Assembly: GCF_000317695.1 (NCBI RefSeq)
Contig: NC_019771.1
Location: forward strand, 248,001-312,000
DNA: 64,000 nt
Direction: 5' to 3'
DNA from: Anabaena cylindrica PCC 7122
Lineage (GTDB): Bacteria > Cyanobacteriota > Cyanobacteriia > Cyanobacteriales > Nostocaceae
Under the pieces are notes generated by a model. That model made no database searches, was not told where the DNA came from, and saw nothing but the letters and a program-made list of their open reading frames with translations. This document shows positions 8,664-16,513 of the stretch, piece after piece. How positions within the stretch are numbered: the first letter of the stretch is position 1; each line of letters opens with the position of its first letter. A program made the position numbers and the translations under genes.

Positions 8664-9392
8664 ATGCAACAGTCTTTAGACAGTATCAGTAAAACCCAAA
8701 CTACAAACTTGATAAAAAATCAACGTTCTGGCAGTTTTTTGGAGCCATTAATGAGCGATTTTCGCATCATTTTTGAACGTGATCCAGCAGCACGTAGTTG
8801 GTTAGAGGTAATATTTTGTTACCCTGGATTTCATGCTCTTTGTTTACATCGGCTTGCACACTGGTTACACCGCAGTAAAGTAGGTTTTATCCCTCGGTTA
8901 ATTTCTCACTTAGGACGGTTTTTAACAGGTATTGAAATTCATCCAGGTGCAGAAATTGGTAAAGGTGTATTTATCGATCATGGTATGGGTGTTGTCATTG
9001 GTGAAACTGCCATTGTTGGAGATTATGCGCTGATTTATCAGGGTGTAACTCTTGGTGGAACTGGGAAAGAAAGCGGTAAACGTCATCCCACCTTGGGTAA
9101 TAACGTTGTTGTGGGTGCGGGTGCGAAGGTTTTGGGAAATATCCAAATTAGCGATCGCGTGCGGATAGGTGCAGGTTCTATTGTCTTGCGTGATATTCCT
9201 CCAGATTCTACCGTTGTCGGGATTCCTGGACGCATTATTTCCCATAAACAAAGCAAGCGTCTCTCTCCCTTAGAACATGGAAAGTTACCTGATCTTGAAG
9301 CAGGTATAATTCGTTCCTTGCTTTCCCGAATCGAGAAACTTGAACAACAACTACAAACCCTGACAAATCATCAGCAGGATGAGGATAGTTGA
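8664..9392 (+). CDS. cysE: Serine O-acetyltransferase (NifP-like)
   Basis: A 242-residue enzyme that acetylates serine with acetyl-CoA, the first committed step of cysteine synthesis in the cytoplasm. Residues 30-90 form the helical N-terminal domain. Residues 91-200 form the left-handed hexapeptide-repeat beta helix, with the catalytic-region motifs [10 protein letters not shown] (His106) and [10 protein letters not shown] (His141). A C-terminal coiled segment follows. An internal start at 8751 (MSDFRII) would give the classic length. Its position a short way upstream of nifV, nifZ and nifT matches nifP, the serine acetyltransferase that boosts cysteine supply for nitrogenase FeS clusters in diazotrophs. 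The nitrogen-fixation role is inferred from context; a housekeeping CysE cannot be excluded. Confidence 0.9.
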   Translation: MQQSLDSISKTQTTNLIKNQRSGSFLEPLMSDFRIIFERDPAARSWLEVIFCYPGFHALCLHRLAHWLHRSKVGFIPRLISHLGRFLTGIEIHPGAEIGKGVFIDHGMGVVIGETAIVGDYALIYQGVTLGGTGKESGKRHPTLGNNVVVGAGAKVLGNIQISDRVRIGAGSIVLRDIPPDSTVVGIPGRIISHKQSKRLSPLEHGKLPDLEAGIIRSLLSRIEKLEQQLQTLTNHQQDEDS

Positions 9393-9395
9393 ATT

Positions 9396-9626
9396 ATGTT
9401 TTCACGAGGAGAACAAGTTTTACAGATTCCTTTGAGCGATAGATGGCAAATTTATCACCGGTTGCAAGAATTGATGATTACTTGTTCCTGTCCCCCAGAT
9501 GGTTCGTTGCGAGTGCAAGTTAATAGTTTACAAGAAGCAGTCCTTGTCCGCAGTGCAGTTATGCAATTTTTAGCTTCTCGTTGTGAACTAGTGGAATGGT
9601 TAGAAGGTTGTTGGTCTCAGAGTTAA
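9396..9626 (+). CDS. Conserved small cyanobacterial protein next to nifP
   Basis: A 76-residue protein that starts only 3 bp after the serine acetyltransferase stop, so the two are almost surely co-transcribed and translationally coupled. It contains two Cys in ITCSCPPDGS near 28-33 and a third and fourth near the C terminus (RCELVEWLEGCW). The predicted pattern is strand-helix-strand-helix with a hydrophobic middle (EAVLVRSAVMQFL). It has no signal peptide or membrane segment. I recognise it only as a small conserved protein typical of this neighbourhood in heterocystous cyanobacteria. The paired cysteines could bind metal or FeS, which is speculation. Confidence 0.7.
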   Translation: MFSRGEQVLQIPLSDRWQIYHRLQELMITCSCPPDGSLRVQVNSLQEAVLVRSAVMQFLASRCELVEWLEGCWSQS

Positions 9627-10097
9627 ATCATATTGTAGACGTAAGAATTCAGGAGTCAGGAGGAAGAAGAATATTTTTCTCTTCTGTTAAGAGTTCCCCG
9701 CTATATCAAACATTCTGTATGCTGAATCCTTACTTGTAGCCACATCGACAATCTCAAAATTCCTTTCTTTGCATGAGTAATCACAATTTACAATTTCTAG
9801 AGTGTCTAATCAATACAATATCAGAGCATAATTCATGATGCAAACGTGATTTATCCTCTGCAAAAGTTAAAGTTATTATTCACTCACAAATTAGCTTGCA
9901 GACTGAAGGTAATTAACCTAAGCTTAGGTTTCATTCATTTTGCCAAATCTGCTCAATCCACAACATCTCTCATATAGAGCAGATACATGAAGGGCTAAAT
10001 TCTGCTGTATTTCATTTCTAAATGAGTGGAATTAGCATAACACTGGGGATGGCATTTACAAGATTATTGTCTAGCTTGATATTTTCAACGTTAAATT
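9627..10097. other. Intergenic region, no gene seen
   Basis: A 471-bp AT-rich stretch. It begins with a short heptamer-type repeat (CAGGAGTCAGGAGG at about 9652) of the kind seen again at 25196. I see no reading frame with coding character, no hairpin with a T-run and no recognisable operator. It separates the serine acetyltransferase pair from the DUF2949 gene, which therefore probably has its own promoter. Confidence 0.4.
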
Positions 10098-10295
10098 ATG
10101 GTACAGCGTAACAGCGATAAGAAATTACTTCACTTTTTGCATAATGAATTGGCACTTTCAAATGCGGATATTGATGTTGCATTACGACACCGTGAGTTAG
10201 ATAAAGGCCCTATACCAATGCTGCTTTGGCAGTATGGCTTCATAGATTTAGAGCAATTAGAAAAGATTTTTGATTGGTTAGCAGAACACGCGTAG
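10098..10295 (+). CDS. DUF2949 family protein
   Basis: A 65-residue soluble protein that matches the cyanobacterial DUF2949 family: a helical N terminus (LHFLHNELALSNADIDVALRH would span residues 11-31) followed by the characteristic GPIPMLLWQYGFIDLEQLEKI segment at about residues 37-57 and a short final helix. The fold resembles the small helical domains found at the ends of larger signalling proteins, but the function is unknown. It lies between the serine acetyltransferase pair and nifV in the same orientation, the place where small genes of unknown role are usual in heterocystous cyanobacteria. Confidence 0.8.
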   Translation: MVQRNSDKKLLHFLHNELALSNADIDVALRHRELDKGPIPMLLWQYGFIDLEQLEKIFDWLAEHA

Positions 10296-10422
10296 TGAAT
10301 TATTGCGGTACTAACTAATTAGAGAGTTAATTTTTTTTGCACTTAGATATGAAGCAGCTATTTGTGAGACATCAATCATCTAAAACACAGATCACTTTTC
10401 GTAAACAAATGAGGTTATTACT

Positions 10423-10542
10423 ATGATTACTAGTTTAATTGCTGGATTGAGTATCTTATTACTTACTGGACTTACTAATAGTTACATTAGCTACTTACTA
10501 TTTGATAAACATCAAATTTACAACAGTAAAAAGCCTTCGTAA
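10423..10542 (+). CDS. Predicted 39-residue single-span membrane peptide
   Basis: An ATG at 10423 opens a 39-codon frame that ends with TAA at 10542. A GAGG ribosome binding site lies nine bases upstream (10411-10414). Residues 4-27 are a strongly hydrophobic helix (LIAGLSILLLTGLTNSYISY) and the tail FDKHQIYNSKKPS is polar and basic, so the peptide would sit in a membrane with a cytoplasmic C terminus by the positive-inside rule. It lies between the DUF2949 gene and nifV. I recognise no family. The good binding site, the membrane helix and the tail support a real gene, but no homology check was possible. Confidence 0.5.
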   Translation: MITSLIAGLSILLLTGLTNSYISYLLFDKHQIYNSKKPS

Positions 10543-10653
10543 ATTATACCAATATTTTGTTTTCTGTCATACAGATGTTGCGTGAGTTATTGAGCAATAA
10601 TTAAAGATCATAAACCGTGTTCAATAACTGGTGTTATGAAATCAGACAGCAAG

Positions 10654-10669
10654 AAAGGAGGTTTAATTG
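10654..10669 (+). promoter_or_regulatory. Strong ribosome binding site with only a tiny frame behind it
   Basis: AAAGGAGGT at 10654-10662 is a near-perfect anti-anti-Shine-Dalgarno match. The first possible start, TTG at 10667, opens only a 14-codon hydrophobic frame that ends at about 10711. The next ATG gives seven codons. The site is 130 bp before nifV, so it does not serve that gene. Confidence 0.4.
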
Positions 10670-10801
10670 CTTTTATATGTATTGGGAACTTTTTATTTAA
10701 TGTTTATTTAGAAATTTTTAATCTTTCTTTTATATCTATTATTACTAGGGATTGTAGTGTTAAAGAGTATTAGTAAAAACTCCGCTAGAGGAATATTTGA
10801 G

Positions 10802-11935
10802 ATGAATCAAATCATTATTAATGATACTACCTTACGTGATGGTGAACAGGCGGCAGGTGTTGCTTTTAACCTAGAAGAAAAAGTAGCGATCGCTCAATTT
10901 TTGGATGCCATTGGTGTTCCTGAAATAGAAGTCGGTATTCCGGCAATGGGAGAAGAGGAAATTCGGGCAATTACGGAAATTGCGAATTTAAATTTAGATG
11001 CCAAATTACTAGGTTGGAACCGCGCTGTTATCTCAGATATTAAGGCTTCTATCGCTTGCGGACTTCAACGAGTACATATTGCTATTCCCGTGTCTGGTAT
11101 TCAAATTGCTGCTAAATTTCATGGTCAATGGAGAGTAAGTTTACAAAGACTCAAAGACTGTATTAGCTTCGCTGTTGATAATGGTCTTTGGGTTGCAGTA
11201 GGAGGAGAAGATTCTTCTAGAGCAGATGAAAACTTCCTCGAAGATGTAGCATTGTATGCTCAAGAATGGGGTGCGTCAAGATTTCGTTTTTGCGATACAG
11301 TTGGAGTTCTCGATCCCTTTGGAACTCACCTAAAAGTTAAGCGGTTAGTATCTACTTTATCAATTCCCGTAGAAATCCACACTCATAATGATTTTGGTCT
11401 AGCAACTGCTAACGCTATTGCTGGTATTAAAGCCGGAGCAGTTTCTGTCAATACCACCGTTAATGGTTTAGGTGAAAGAGCCGGAAATGCAGCTTTAGAA
11501 GAAGTTGTGATGGCACTTAAATGTATTTATGGTGTTGACTTGGGTATTAATACTCGACACTTATTAGAACTATCTCAATTAGTTGCTGCTGCTTCTGGTG
11601 CTAATGTCCAACCTTGGAAAGCAATTGTTGGTAAAAATACCTTTGCTCATGAATCTGGTATTCATGCTCATGGTGTATTACAAAATCCAGAAACTTATGA
11701 ACCCTTTGCTCCTGAAGAAGTAGGTTGGGAACGCACTTTAGTAATAGGTAAACATTCTGGACGGCATTTAGTATCTAACTTATTAGAACAGTATGGTATT
11801 TTTTTGAATGCCGAAGAAACCCAATCTATATTAGATGCAGTGCGCCAACAATCAACACTAAAAAAACGCAGTCTCACCACAGAAGAATTGTTAAATTTAG
11901 TACGTGAACAGAGGTATTCTCATGCAGCGCGATGA
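10802..11935 (+). CDS. nifV: Homocitrate synthase NifV
   Basis: Condenses acetyl-CoA with 2-oxoglutarate to make homocitrate, the organic ligand of the nitrogenase FeMo-cofactor. The 377-residue protein shows the family hallmarks: [17 protein letters not shown] at the N terminus, the catalytic-region [13 protein letters not shown] near residue 198, [13 protein letters not shown] near 222 and [10 protein letters not shown] near 286. A GTG at 10757 would add 15 residues with no family similarity; I prefer the ATG at 10802 because [16 protein letters not shown] is the usual start and AGAGGA lies nine bases upstream. nifZ begins inside its last codons, which points to translational coupling. Expression is expected in heterocysts. 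Confidence 0.97.
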   Translation: MNQIIINDTTLRDGEQAAGVAFNLEEKVAIAQFLDAIGVPEIEVGIPAMGEEEIRAITEIANLNLDAKLLGWNRAVISDIKASIACGLQRVHIAIPVSGIQIAAKFHGQWRVSLQRLKDCISFAVDNGLWVAVGGEDSSRADENFLEDVALYAQEWGASRFRFCDTVGVLDPFGTHLKVKRLVSTLSIPVEIHTHNDFGLATANAIAGIKAGAVSVNTTVNGLGERAGNAALEEVVMALKCIYGVDLGINTRHLLELSQLVAAASGANVQPWKAIVGKNTFAHESGIHAHGVLQNPETYEPFAPEEVGWERTLVIGKHSGRHLVSNLLEQYGIFLNAEETQSILDAVRQQSTLKKRSLTTEELLNLVREQRYSHAAR

Positions 11936-12209
11936 ATTAGAACTGGACTTACCTCCCGCTTTTGAGATTGGTCAAAAGGTACGAATTCGTAAATTGATTA
12001 AAAATGATGGCACGTTTCCCGGTCAAGACATTGGTGCAGTTTTGGCCCAAAAGGGAGACGTTGGTTATGTAGCAAGTATAGGTACATATTTACAAAATAC
12101 CTATATTTATGCGGTGCATTTCTTAGAAACAGGGTTCGTCATCGGTTGTAAGAAAAAAGAACTAGAAATTGTTGAGGAAAATAATGAAAGTAATGCTAAG
12201 AATGAATGA
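11922..12209 (+). CDS. nifZ: NifZ, nitrogenase P-cluster maturation protein
   Basis: NifZ helps to complete the second P-cluster of the MoFe protein. The 95-residue product shows the family core: an N-terminal [20 protein letters not shown], the [17 protein letters not shown] segment, and a strand-rich end ([20 protein letters not shown]). The longer frame that starts at 11904 adds six residues; I chose the ATG at 11922 because AGAGGT lies just upstream at about 11910 and MQRDELELD is a usual start. The start overlaps the 3' end of nifV by 14 bases, and its own end overlaps nifT, so the three are one translationally linked unit. Confidence 0.95.
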   Translation: MQRDELELDLPPAFEIGQKVRIRKLIKNDGTFPGQDIGAVLAQKGDVGYVASIGTYLQNTYIYAVHFLETGFVIGCKKKELEIVEENNESNAKNE

Positions 12210-12387
12210 TGCTGGTACTTTGGTGGCTTATGTTGCCAAAAAAGACCTGGAAGAAGAAGTTGTTAAACAAACAGATAGTGATGCAGGTAAGGTTCTTACT
12301 TTAGCTAATGGTTGGGAATTAGAATTTAGTGAGTTACCAGCTACGGAAAAATTACCCATCACTGTAGAAGCTAAACGCCTCGCTTAA
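12184..12387 (+). CDS. nifT: NifT/FixU family protein
   Basis: A 67-residue NifT/FixU protein. The start at 12184 gives the family N terminus [20 protein letters not shown] and is preceded by GAGGAAA at about 12174. The rest has the typical DLEEEVV, ANGWELEF and AKRLA elements. The longer frame beginning at 12169 lacks a binding site and family similarity in its first five residues. It overlaps nifZ by 26 bases. The role of NifT is not settled; it is small, conserved and usually dispensable under laboratory conditions. A large nested hairpin follows at 12433-12510. Confidence 0.95.
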   Translation: MKVMLRMNDAGTLVAYVAKKDLEEEVVKQTDSDAGKVLTLANGWELEFSELPATEKLPITVEAKRLA

Positions 12388-12432
12388 AATTTTGATGGTA
12401 GGGAGATGGGAAGATAGTGAAAATCTATCTTT

Positions 12433-12510
12433 CAAATCATGTCAAAATAATTTGTAATTCGTAATTATTGAGAGTTTGTATTCTCTTTAATTACGAATTA
12501 TACATGATTT
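12433..12510. terminator. Nested hairpin after nifT
   Basis: Two perfect pairings are nested: AAATCATGT at 12433-12441 with ACATGATTT at 12502-12510, and TAATTCGTAATTA at 12455-12467 with TAATTACGAATTA at 12488-12500. A small inner GAGA/TCTC pairing closes the loop. There is no T-run, so it may stabilise or attenuate the nif transcript or be a dispersed repeat, not a classical terminator; the word GTAATTCGTAATTA also occurs near 17624. Confidence 0.6.
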
Positions 12511-12565
12511 GGCCTATCTAACTCAGGTTAAACAGAAGTTAATTTTGGAATTTTGAGTTACTGAT

Positions 12566-13123
12566 ATGGGTGAAAAGTACCAGACTTTATCGGAATTGAA
12601 TCTTGAGGGACAGTTTTTAGGTTTTGTCGGTGATAAATCAGGACAATATAAACATTTAAGGTTAGCGATTCCTTCAGGGAAGGTGAAAGTTAAACTACCT
12701 AAAGACTTGCGCTGTTCTCCAATATCTACTTTAGTTCCTGGTGAACAAATTCGCATTGGTGCTATAGGTAAATTAAACTCACGGACAAGTAAAATTAAAC
12801 TCAAAGCTTATCAAGTTGAAGCGGTTGGGTTGTGTCTGATTGAAAATCGACTACCACAAACCAAAGCTAAGATTATGGTTTGTCAAAAATCTGGTTGTAT
12901 GAAGCGGGGTGGAAAAAGTTTATTATCAGAGTTAGAGAAAACTCTGTGCGATCGCGGTTTGTCAGATCAAGTTACTATTGAACACACCGACTGTCAAAAA
13001 CGCTGTAGTAGCGCTCCCAATTGTGTTTTGATGTTGGGTAAAAAGCAATACAAAAAAGTTCATCCAGAAGCAATTGCTTCTTTGTTAGAGAATCATTTAA
13101 AAGGATGTTTTAAAAGTGAGTAA
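12566..13123 (+). CDS. Thioredoxin-like (2Fe-2S) ferredoxin domain protein
   Basis: A 185-residue protein. Residues 1-95 are an unrecognised beta-rich N-terminal domain. Residues 100-180 match the thioredoxin-like [2Fe-2S] ferredoxin fold, with cysteines at 106, 111, 143, 147 and 153 in MVCQKSGCMKRGG and TDCQKRCSSAPNC. The family binds one [2Fe-2S] cluster with four of these and carries electrons or senses redox state. It follows nifT in the same direction and is a common neighbour of nif accessory genes in heterocystous cyanobacteria, so a role in electron supply or cluster assembly for nitrogenase is a reasonable inference. A decayed copy of its last part is present near 15809. A terminator-like hairpin follows. 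Confidence 0.85.
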   Translation: MGEKYQTLSELNLEGQFLGFVGDKSGQYKHLRLAIPSGKVKVKLPKDLRCSPISTLVPGEQIRIGAIGKLNSRTSKIKLKAYQVEAVGLCLIENRLPQTKAKIMVCQKSGCMKRGGKSLLSELEKTLCDRGLSDQVTIEHTDCQKRCSSAPNCVLMLGKKQYKKVHPEAIASLLENHLKGCFKSE

Positions 13124-13142
13124 ATAATGTAACTAAACTCAC

Positions 13143-13179
13143 AATTTTAAGCTGAAATTTGAATAATCAGCTTAAAATT
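13143..13179 (+). terminator. Stem-loop terminator after the ferredoxin gene
   Basis: AATTTTAAGCTGA at 13143-13155 pairs perfectly with TCAGCTTAAAATT at 13167-13179 across an 11-base loop, and CTTTTCC follows. It lies 20 bp after the ferredoxin stop and probably ends the nif accessory transcript. Confidence 0.7.
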
Positions 13180-13409
13180 CTTTTCCGGATATGTCTAAAT
13201 CACTATTGGATAAATCTTATATTAGAGGATATTTTGAAAGGGTCTCCTGCTATTAAATATAGCACATTAAAGCATCTCAGTACATTAATAAAGCCTTGAT
13301 TTTCCGTTTTATTTAAACTCAGTAATAACGGTAAAATCTACCTTTCGGTAGTTTACGAATATCCTTTAATCAAATAAATAATTTGTATAAGAATGTGAGG
13401 ATCATAACT

Positions 13410-14567
13410 TTGAATAAATGCCAATTTGCCAATGTGATTTCCGCTAATTGGCTGCTGTTGATTGGAATAAATCTTTTAGGTGGCATTTTCCTATCTACAT
13501 CTGTTGCCATAAAAGCTGCATCTGCGATTGATAAAGAAGTTACTGATGCCGCAAGCAAGGAATTAGCGACTGAGCAAAAAGCAGAATCCACTGAAAAGAT
13601 TAGCCAAAAATCGCAACATCCATCTTTTAAACTGAAGCAACGTTTGATTCAGTTCAAACAACAACAGATTCTCAACCAACAAATAGATGCCTCAAGGAGT
13701 GTGGGGGATACCTTTGGTGAAGCCAAAAAACTTTCTCCTACTCAAAATCAAACTATCACCCAACAGATAGATGCCTCTGGTGATGCAGGTGATAGATTTG
13801 GAAGTGTTAATAAATTACGCCAGGATTTATTAGTTGAACCTCTGTTTCAAACAACTCCTCCACAAACTCCTCCACAAACTCCTCCACCCAAACGAACCTA
13901 CCAACCTGGACTCAGTTTTGGCGCTCCGAGTGCTTTCGGAGCGGCTTGGGGTGACTTATTTATAGGAGCATCGGGCGCAACAGCAGGTAAAAGTAGAGAT
14001 GGAAATCCAGACGCGAGTATGAGCGCAGGTTTTGGCATAGGAGATGCCTACAACCTAATTGGTTTGGAATTGACCTTCAACAACGGTAGTATCAAAAACT
14101 TCGGTTATAACGGCACATTTGACCTCAAAGCTCACCGCGTTGTCTATGTTAAAGGCAACAATCAAGTTGCTGTAGCTGCTGGCTGGAATGCCTTTGCCCA
14201 GTATGGTAATGAAGGAATTAGACCTTCTGGTGCTTATGGTGTAGTTACAACATACTCTCTTTTACAGCCCGACAATTCTGTTAATCCAATGGCTATTTCC
14301 TTTTCTTTAGGAGCCGGTGGTGGCGACTTCCGACAAGGGAATGATAGTACTGGTGTATTTGCTGGAGTGGGTCTGCAAGTTCATCCTCAGATTGGTATGG
14401 GTTTCGGTTGGAGTGGCGTAGGTTTAAATGCTGGGGTTTCCTTCGTTCCTGTGCCTACCATTCCCTTGATAATTACGGCTCAAGGTGCTGATCTCACAGA
14501 TAACAGTTTCGGCGGTAGGATATTTGTTCTGACTGTGGGCTATGGTTTCAATTTCCTACCTAGATAG
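13410..14567 (+). CDS. Secreted protein of unknown function with a beta-rich C-terminal domain
   Basis: A 385-residue protein if the TTG at 13410 is the start. That codon has GAGG nine bases upstream and gives a signal peptide (hydrophobic residues 15-35, WLLLIGINLLGGIFLSTSV). The frame is open back to 13383, where another TTG gives nine extra residues. After the signal come a charged Ala/Lys/Glu segment, two copies of a QQIDAS...GD.FG...KL motif at about 97 and 126, and a proline-rich linker (TPPQTPPQTPP). From about residue 165 to the end the sequence is Gly-rich with alternating hydrophobic residues and ends in a terminal aromatic strand (VGYGFNFLPR), like an outer-membrane barrel or a secreted beta sandwich. 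No family is recognised. Confidence 0.65.
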   Translation: MNKCQFANVISANWLLLIGINLLGGIFLSTSVAIKAASAIDKEVTDAASKELATEQKAESTEKISQKSQHPSFKLKQRLIQFKQQQILNQQIDASRSVGDTFGEAKKLSPTQNQTITQQIDASGDAGDRFGSVNKLRQDLLVEPLFQTTPPQTPPQTPPPKRTYQPGLSFGAPSAFGAAWGDLFIGASGATAGKSRDGNPDASMSAGFGIGDAYNLIGLELTFNNGSIKNFGYNGTFDLKAHRVVYVKGNNQVAVAAGWNAFAQYGNEGIRPSGAYGVVTTYSLLQPDNSVNPMAISFSLGAGGGDFRQGNDSTGVFAGVGLQVHPQIGMGFGWSGVGLNAGVSFVPVPTIPLIITAQGADLTDNSFGGRIFVLTVGYGFNFLPR

Positions 14568-14597
14568 GTTTGATAGCATCAAAAATCAAACAATGCA

Positions 14598-14626
14598 TGA
14601 AGGTTTTCAATGATTATGAAAACTTT
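14598..14626 (+). terminator. Imperfect hairpin after the secreted protein gene
   Basis: GAAGGTTTTCA at 14598-14608 pairs with TGAAAACTTTC at 14616-14626 with one G-T pair. No T-run follows, so the terminator call is weak. It lies 30 bp after the stop of the preceding gene. Confidence 0.4.
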
Positions 14627-14795
14627 CTAACTTCTCCTGCTGACTCCTAAAAGGCGGTTGCTCTTGGGAAACCTCAAGACCGTACTGCCTTCTCTTGATT
14701 CCTACTCTATGGCTTGCGTCAAGCCACTCCTCACGACAAAGTTTTTCAGCCAACTCTAAATCAGCACTTCAATATCGACTATCTAGAGAATCACC

Positions 14796-15623
14796 ATGTT
14801 AAAAATTAGAACCTTTTTTCTCGCTCTGGCTTGTGCGCCTTTAATTTCACTTTCTTTACACTTAACGAATCAAGTCCAAGCGGGTTCACCGAGTAAAGGT
14901 CAGGCGGGATCTGGCAGTGGCGGTGCAACCCCACCCACAAATTATCATCCATCACCAAGTAAAGGTCAGGCAGGATCTGGCAGTGGTGGTGGAAACACAA
15001 ATCACCCTGGTCAATCACCGAGTAAAGGTCAGGCAGGATCTGGCAGTGGTGGTGGAAACACAAATCCCCCTAGTCAATCACCGAGTAAAGGTCAGGCGGG
15101 ATCTGGCAGTGGAGCAAATTCATCTAATATCATTGTTACAAAAGAATTGGATGGGTCTATCAAGATTACGCTTTTACCTGATGCTGTAAAGAGGCTAAAT
15201 GATATTGCTGCTAGACTGCGTGCTAGTGGAAGGGATAGTAGATTTACACGGGTTAAAGCTATTTTACTTCAGAGATATTTCGTTTTAAATGGGATTCATC
15301 CACCATTAGCAAAAGCATTCACAAGTGTATTACCAAATATTTTCTTGACCTCGTCCGATGCTTCTACTACACCCAATCTTCCTTCAGTTCAGTTACCACA
15401 AGGAAAGTTAATAGCCAGCATTAAAGCTTTGAAAGCTGGTTTAACAATTGCTGAGGCTAATGAAGCACCAACTGTGAATGTTGATAAATTGAACGAAGCT
15501 ATTAATATCCACAACAAGATTGTTCTAGAAAGCGATCCAGCAACTTTTCAGCAACTTGTACGAAATTCAGATTTTGTGGAAATTGGTAAAGCTCTCACAG
15601 AATTAAGGGCTGCAATCCAGTAA
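14796..15623 (+). CDS. Secreted protein with tandem SPSKGQAGSGSG repeats
   Basis: A 275-residue protein. Residues 1-30 form a signal peptide with a likely cleavage after VQA (residue 29). Residues 31-107 hold four copies of SPSKGQAGSGSGG separated by short Asn/Pro/His-rich spacers; the copies are almost identical at DNA level (GTAAAGGTCAGGC core), so they expanded recently. From about residue 110 the protein is a helical, mostly polar domain of 165 residues (NIIVTKELDGSIKITLLPDA at its start) that I do not recognise. It follows another secreted protein by 228 bp in the same direction. A surface or extracellular-matrix role is plausible from the low-complexity linker, but not proven. Confidence 0.7.
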   Translation: MLKIRTFFLALACAPLISLSLHLTNQVQAGSPSKGQAGSGSGGATPPTNYHPSPSKGQAGSGSGGGNTNHPGQSPSKGQAGSGSGGGNTNPPSQSPSKGQAGSGSGANSSNIIVTKELDGSIKITLLPDAVKRLNDIAARLRASGRDSRFTRVKAILLQRYFVLNGIHPPLAKAFTSVLPNIFLTSSDASTTPNLPSVQLPQGKLIASIKALKAGLTIAEANEAPTVNVDKLNEAINIHNKIVLESDPATFQQLVRNSDFVEIGKALTELRAAIQ

Positions 15624-15703
15624 GTAGTATTGAGATTAAGTTCGTAGGGTGCGTTAGGGGCATTTGCAAAAAATCTTGATTCATGAATAATTGGATCAAG
15701 CGC

Positions 15704-15758
15704 CGTAACCCACCATTAGCCATTGGTAATTATATATATCTTCTTATGGTGGGTTACG
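15704..15758. repeat. Inverted repeat with arms CGTAACCCACCAT
   Basis: CGTAACCCACCAT at 15704-15716 is matched by its exact reverse complement at 15746-15758 with a 29-bp AT-rich loop. Together with GTAGGGTGCGTTAGGGGC just upstream (about 15644) it has the look of the dispersed palindromic elements common between genes in Nostocales. Confidence 0.6.
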
Positions 15759-15808
15759 CTTTCGTGCAGCTATGCCCGCAGGGCTATACCAACCTAACCA
15801 TTAATCTT

Positions 15809-15880
15809 GTATTCCAAAAACCGATTTTCCCCGCATCTAAATGTATTTTGAAACTGGGTGAAAAACAATATAAGCGCAAT
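15809..15880 (+). pseudogene. Relic of a thioredoxin-like ferredoxin gene
   Basis: The frame reads VFQKPIFPASKCILKLGEKQ followed by YKR. Without gaps it lines up with DCQKRCSSAPNCVLMLGKKQ YKK of the ferredoxin gene at 12566-13123: QK, A, C, L, LG, KQYK are kept while two cluster cysteines have become F and I. At DNA level 25 of 33 bases agree in 15842-15874 compared with the parent. The upstream part of the gene is missing. Downstream, a different frame (HFINGIDEIEYIEKNYFEF and on) stays open to a stop at 15989; its origin is unclear. The surrounding open frame from 15683 is not a gene. Confidence 0.5.
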
Positions 15881-16009
15881 AACAAATCATTTTATAAATG
15901 GCATTGATGAAATTGAATATATTGAGAAAAACTATTTTGAGTTTGCTGGGAATGCTTTAAATATAGAAACGATACTAGAAGAAGAATAAACTTATAGTGT
16001 CTTTTAATC

Positions 16010-16513
16010 TCAGCCTGTAACCCTTGAATTATCTATATTTTCAAGGTGGTGAATGCCATAAATAAGTTTAATTTCTTCCAGTGCTAAATTTAAATCTTCT
16101 CGTGAACGAAAATCTTCTAAACGCTGCCTAATAATACCATTATTAATTAGCAATAAAGTTGGCAGTGACTTAAGCCTATAAGTGTTACATAGTTTAAAGT
16201 TTTGATCGGCATTAACCTCAACTATTTTTATGCTATCACTGTATTTGGTTTGAAATTGCAGCAACATAGGATGAATAATTCTAGAAAGTCCAGACCAAGG
16301 GGCTGTAAAGTTTACCAAAACAGGGATAGGAGACTCTAAAACATTTTCGGCAAATGTTTTCTCGTTGACAGATAATATATGGTTTACATTAGTTACAGGA
16401 AATAAATGTGCAATACCAAATAACTTTCCTACATGAGATGTTGTCAGAAAAGCTTGTCTTTGATCATAAGTCATTATCTCTTTTGACCCTGCCAATATTT
16501 CATTACTATTCAT
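16010..16513 (-). CDS. Thioredoxin-fold protein lacking the active-site cysteines
   Basis: A 167-residue protein. From about residue 50 it follows the thioredoxin fold: the PIPVLVNFTAPWSGLSR segment stands where thioredoxins have a WCGPC motif, then VEVNADQNFKLCNTYRLKSL and PTLLLINNG with the cis-proline. Both redox cysteines are serine (Trp73-Ser-Gly-Leu-Ser77), so disulfide exchange is not possible by the usual mechanism. Residues 1-50 are an unrecognised extension. A longer frame up to 16678 reads into the upstream gene; I chose ATG 16513, which overlaps the upstream stop as ATGAATAG, an arrangement that suggests coupled translation. A binding or scaffold function is inferred. Confidence 0.75.
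   Translation of the reverse strand: MNSNEILAGSKEIMTYDQRQAFLTTSHVGKLFGIAHLFPVTNVNHILSVNEKTFAENVLESPIPVLVNFTAPWSGLSRIIHPMLLQFQTKYSDSIKIVEVNADQNFKLCNTYRLKSLPTLLLINNGIIRQRLEDFRSREDLNLALEEIKLIYGIHHLENIDNSRVTG

Noticed and set aside
15683..15907. A 74-residue gene
   Set aside because: The frame runs across a dispersed inverted repeat and then a ferredoxin relic. It has no ribosome binding site or consistent coding character.
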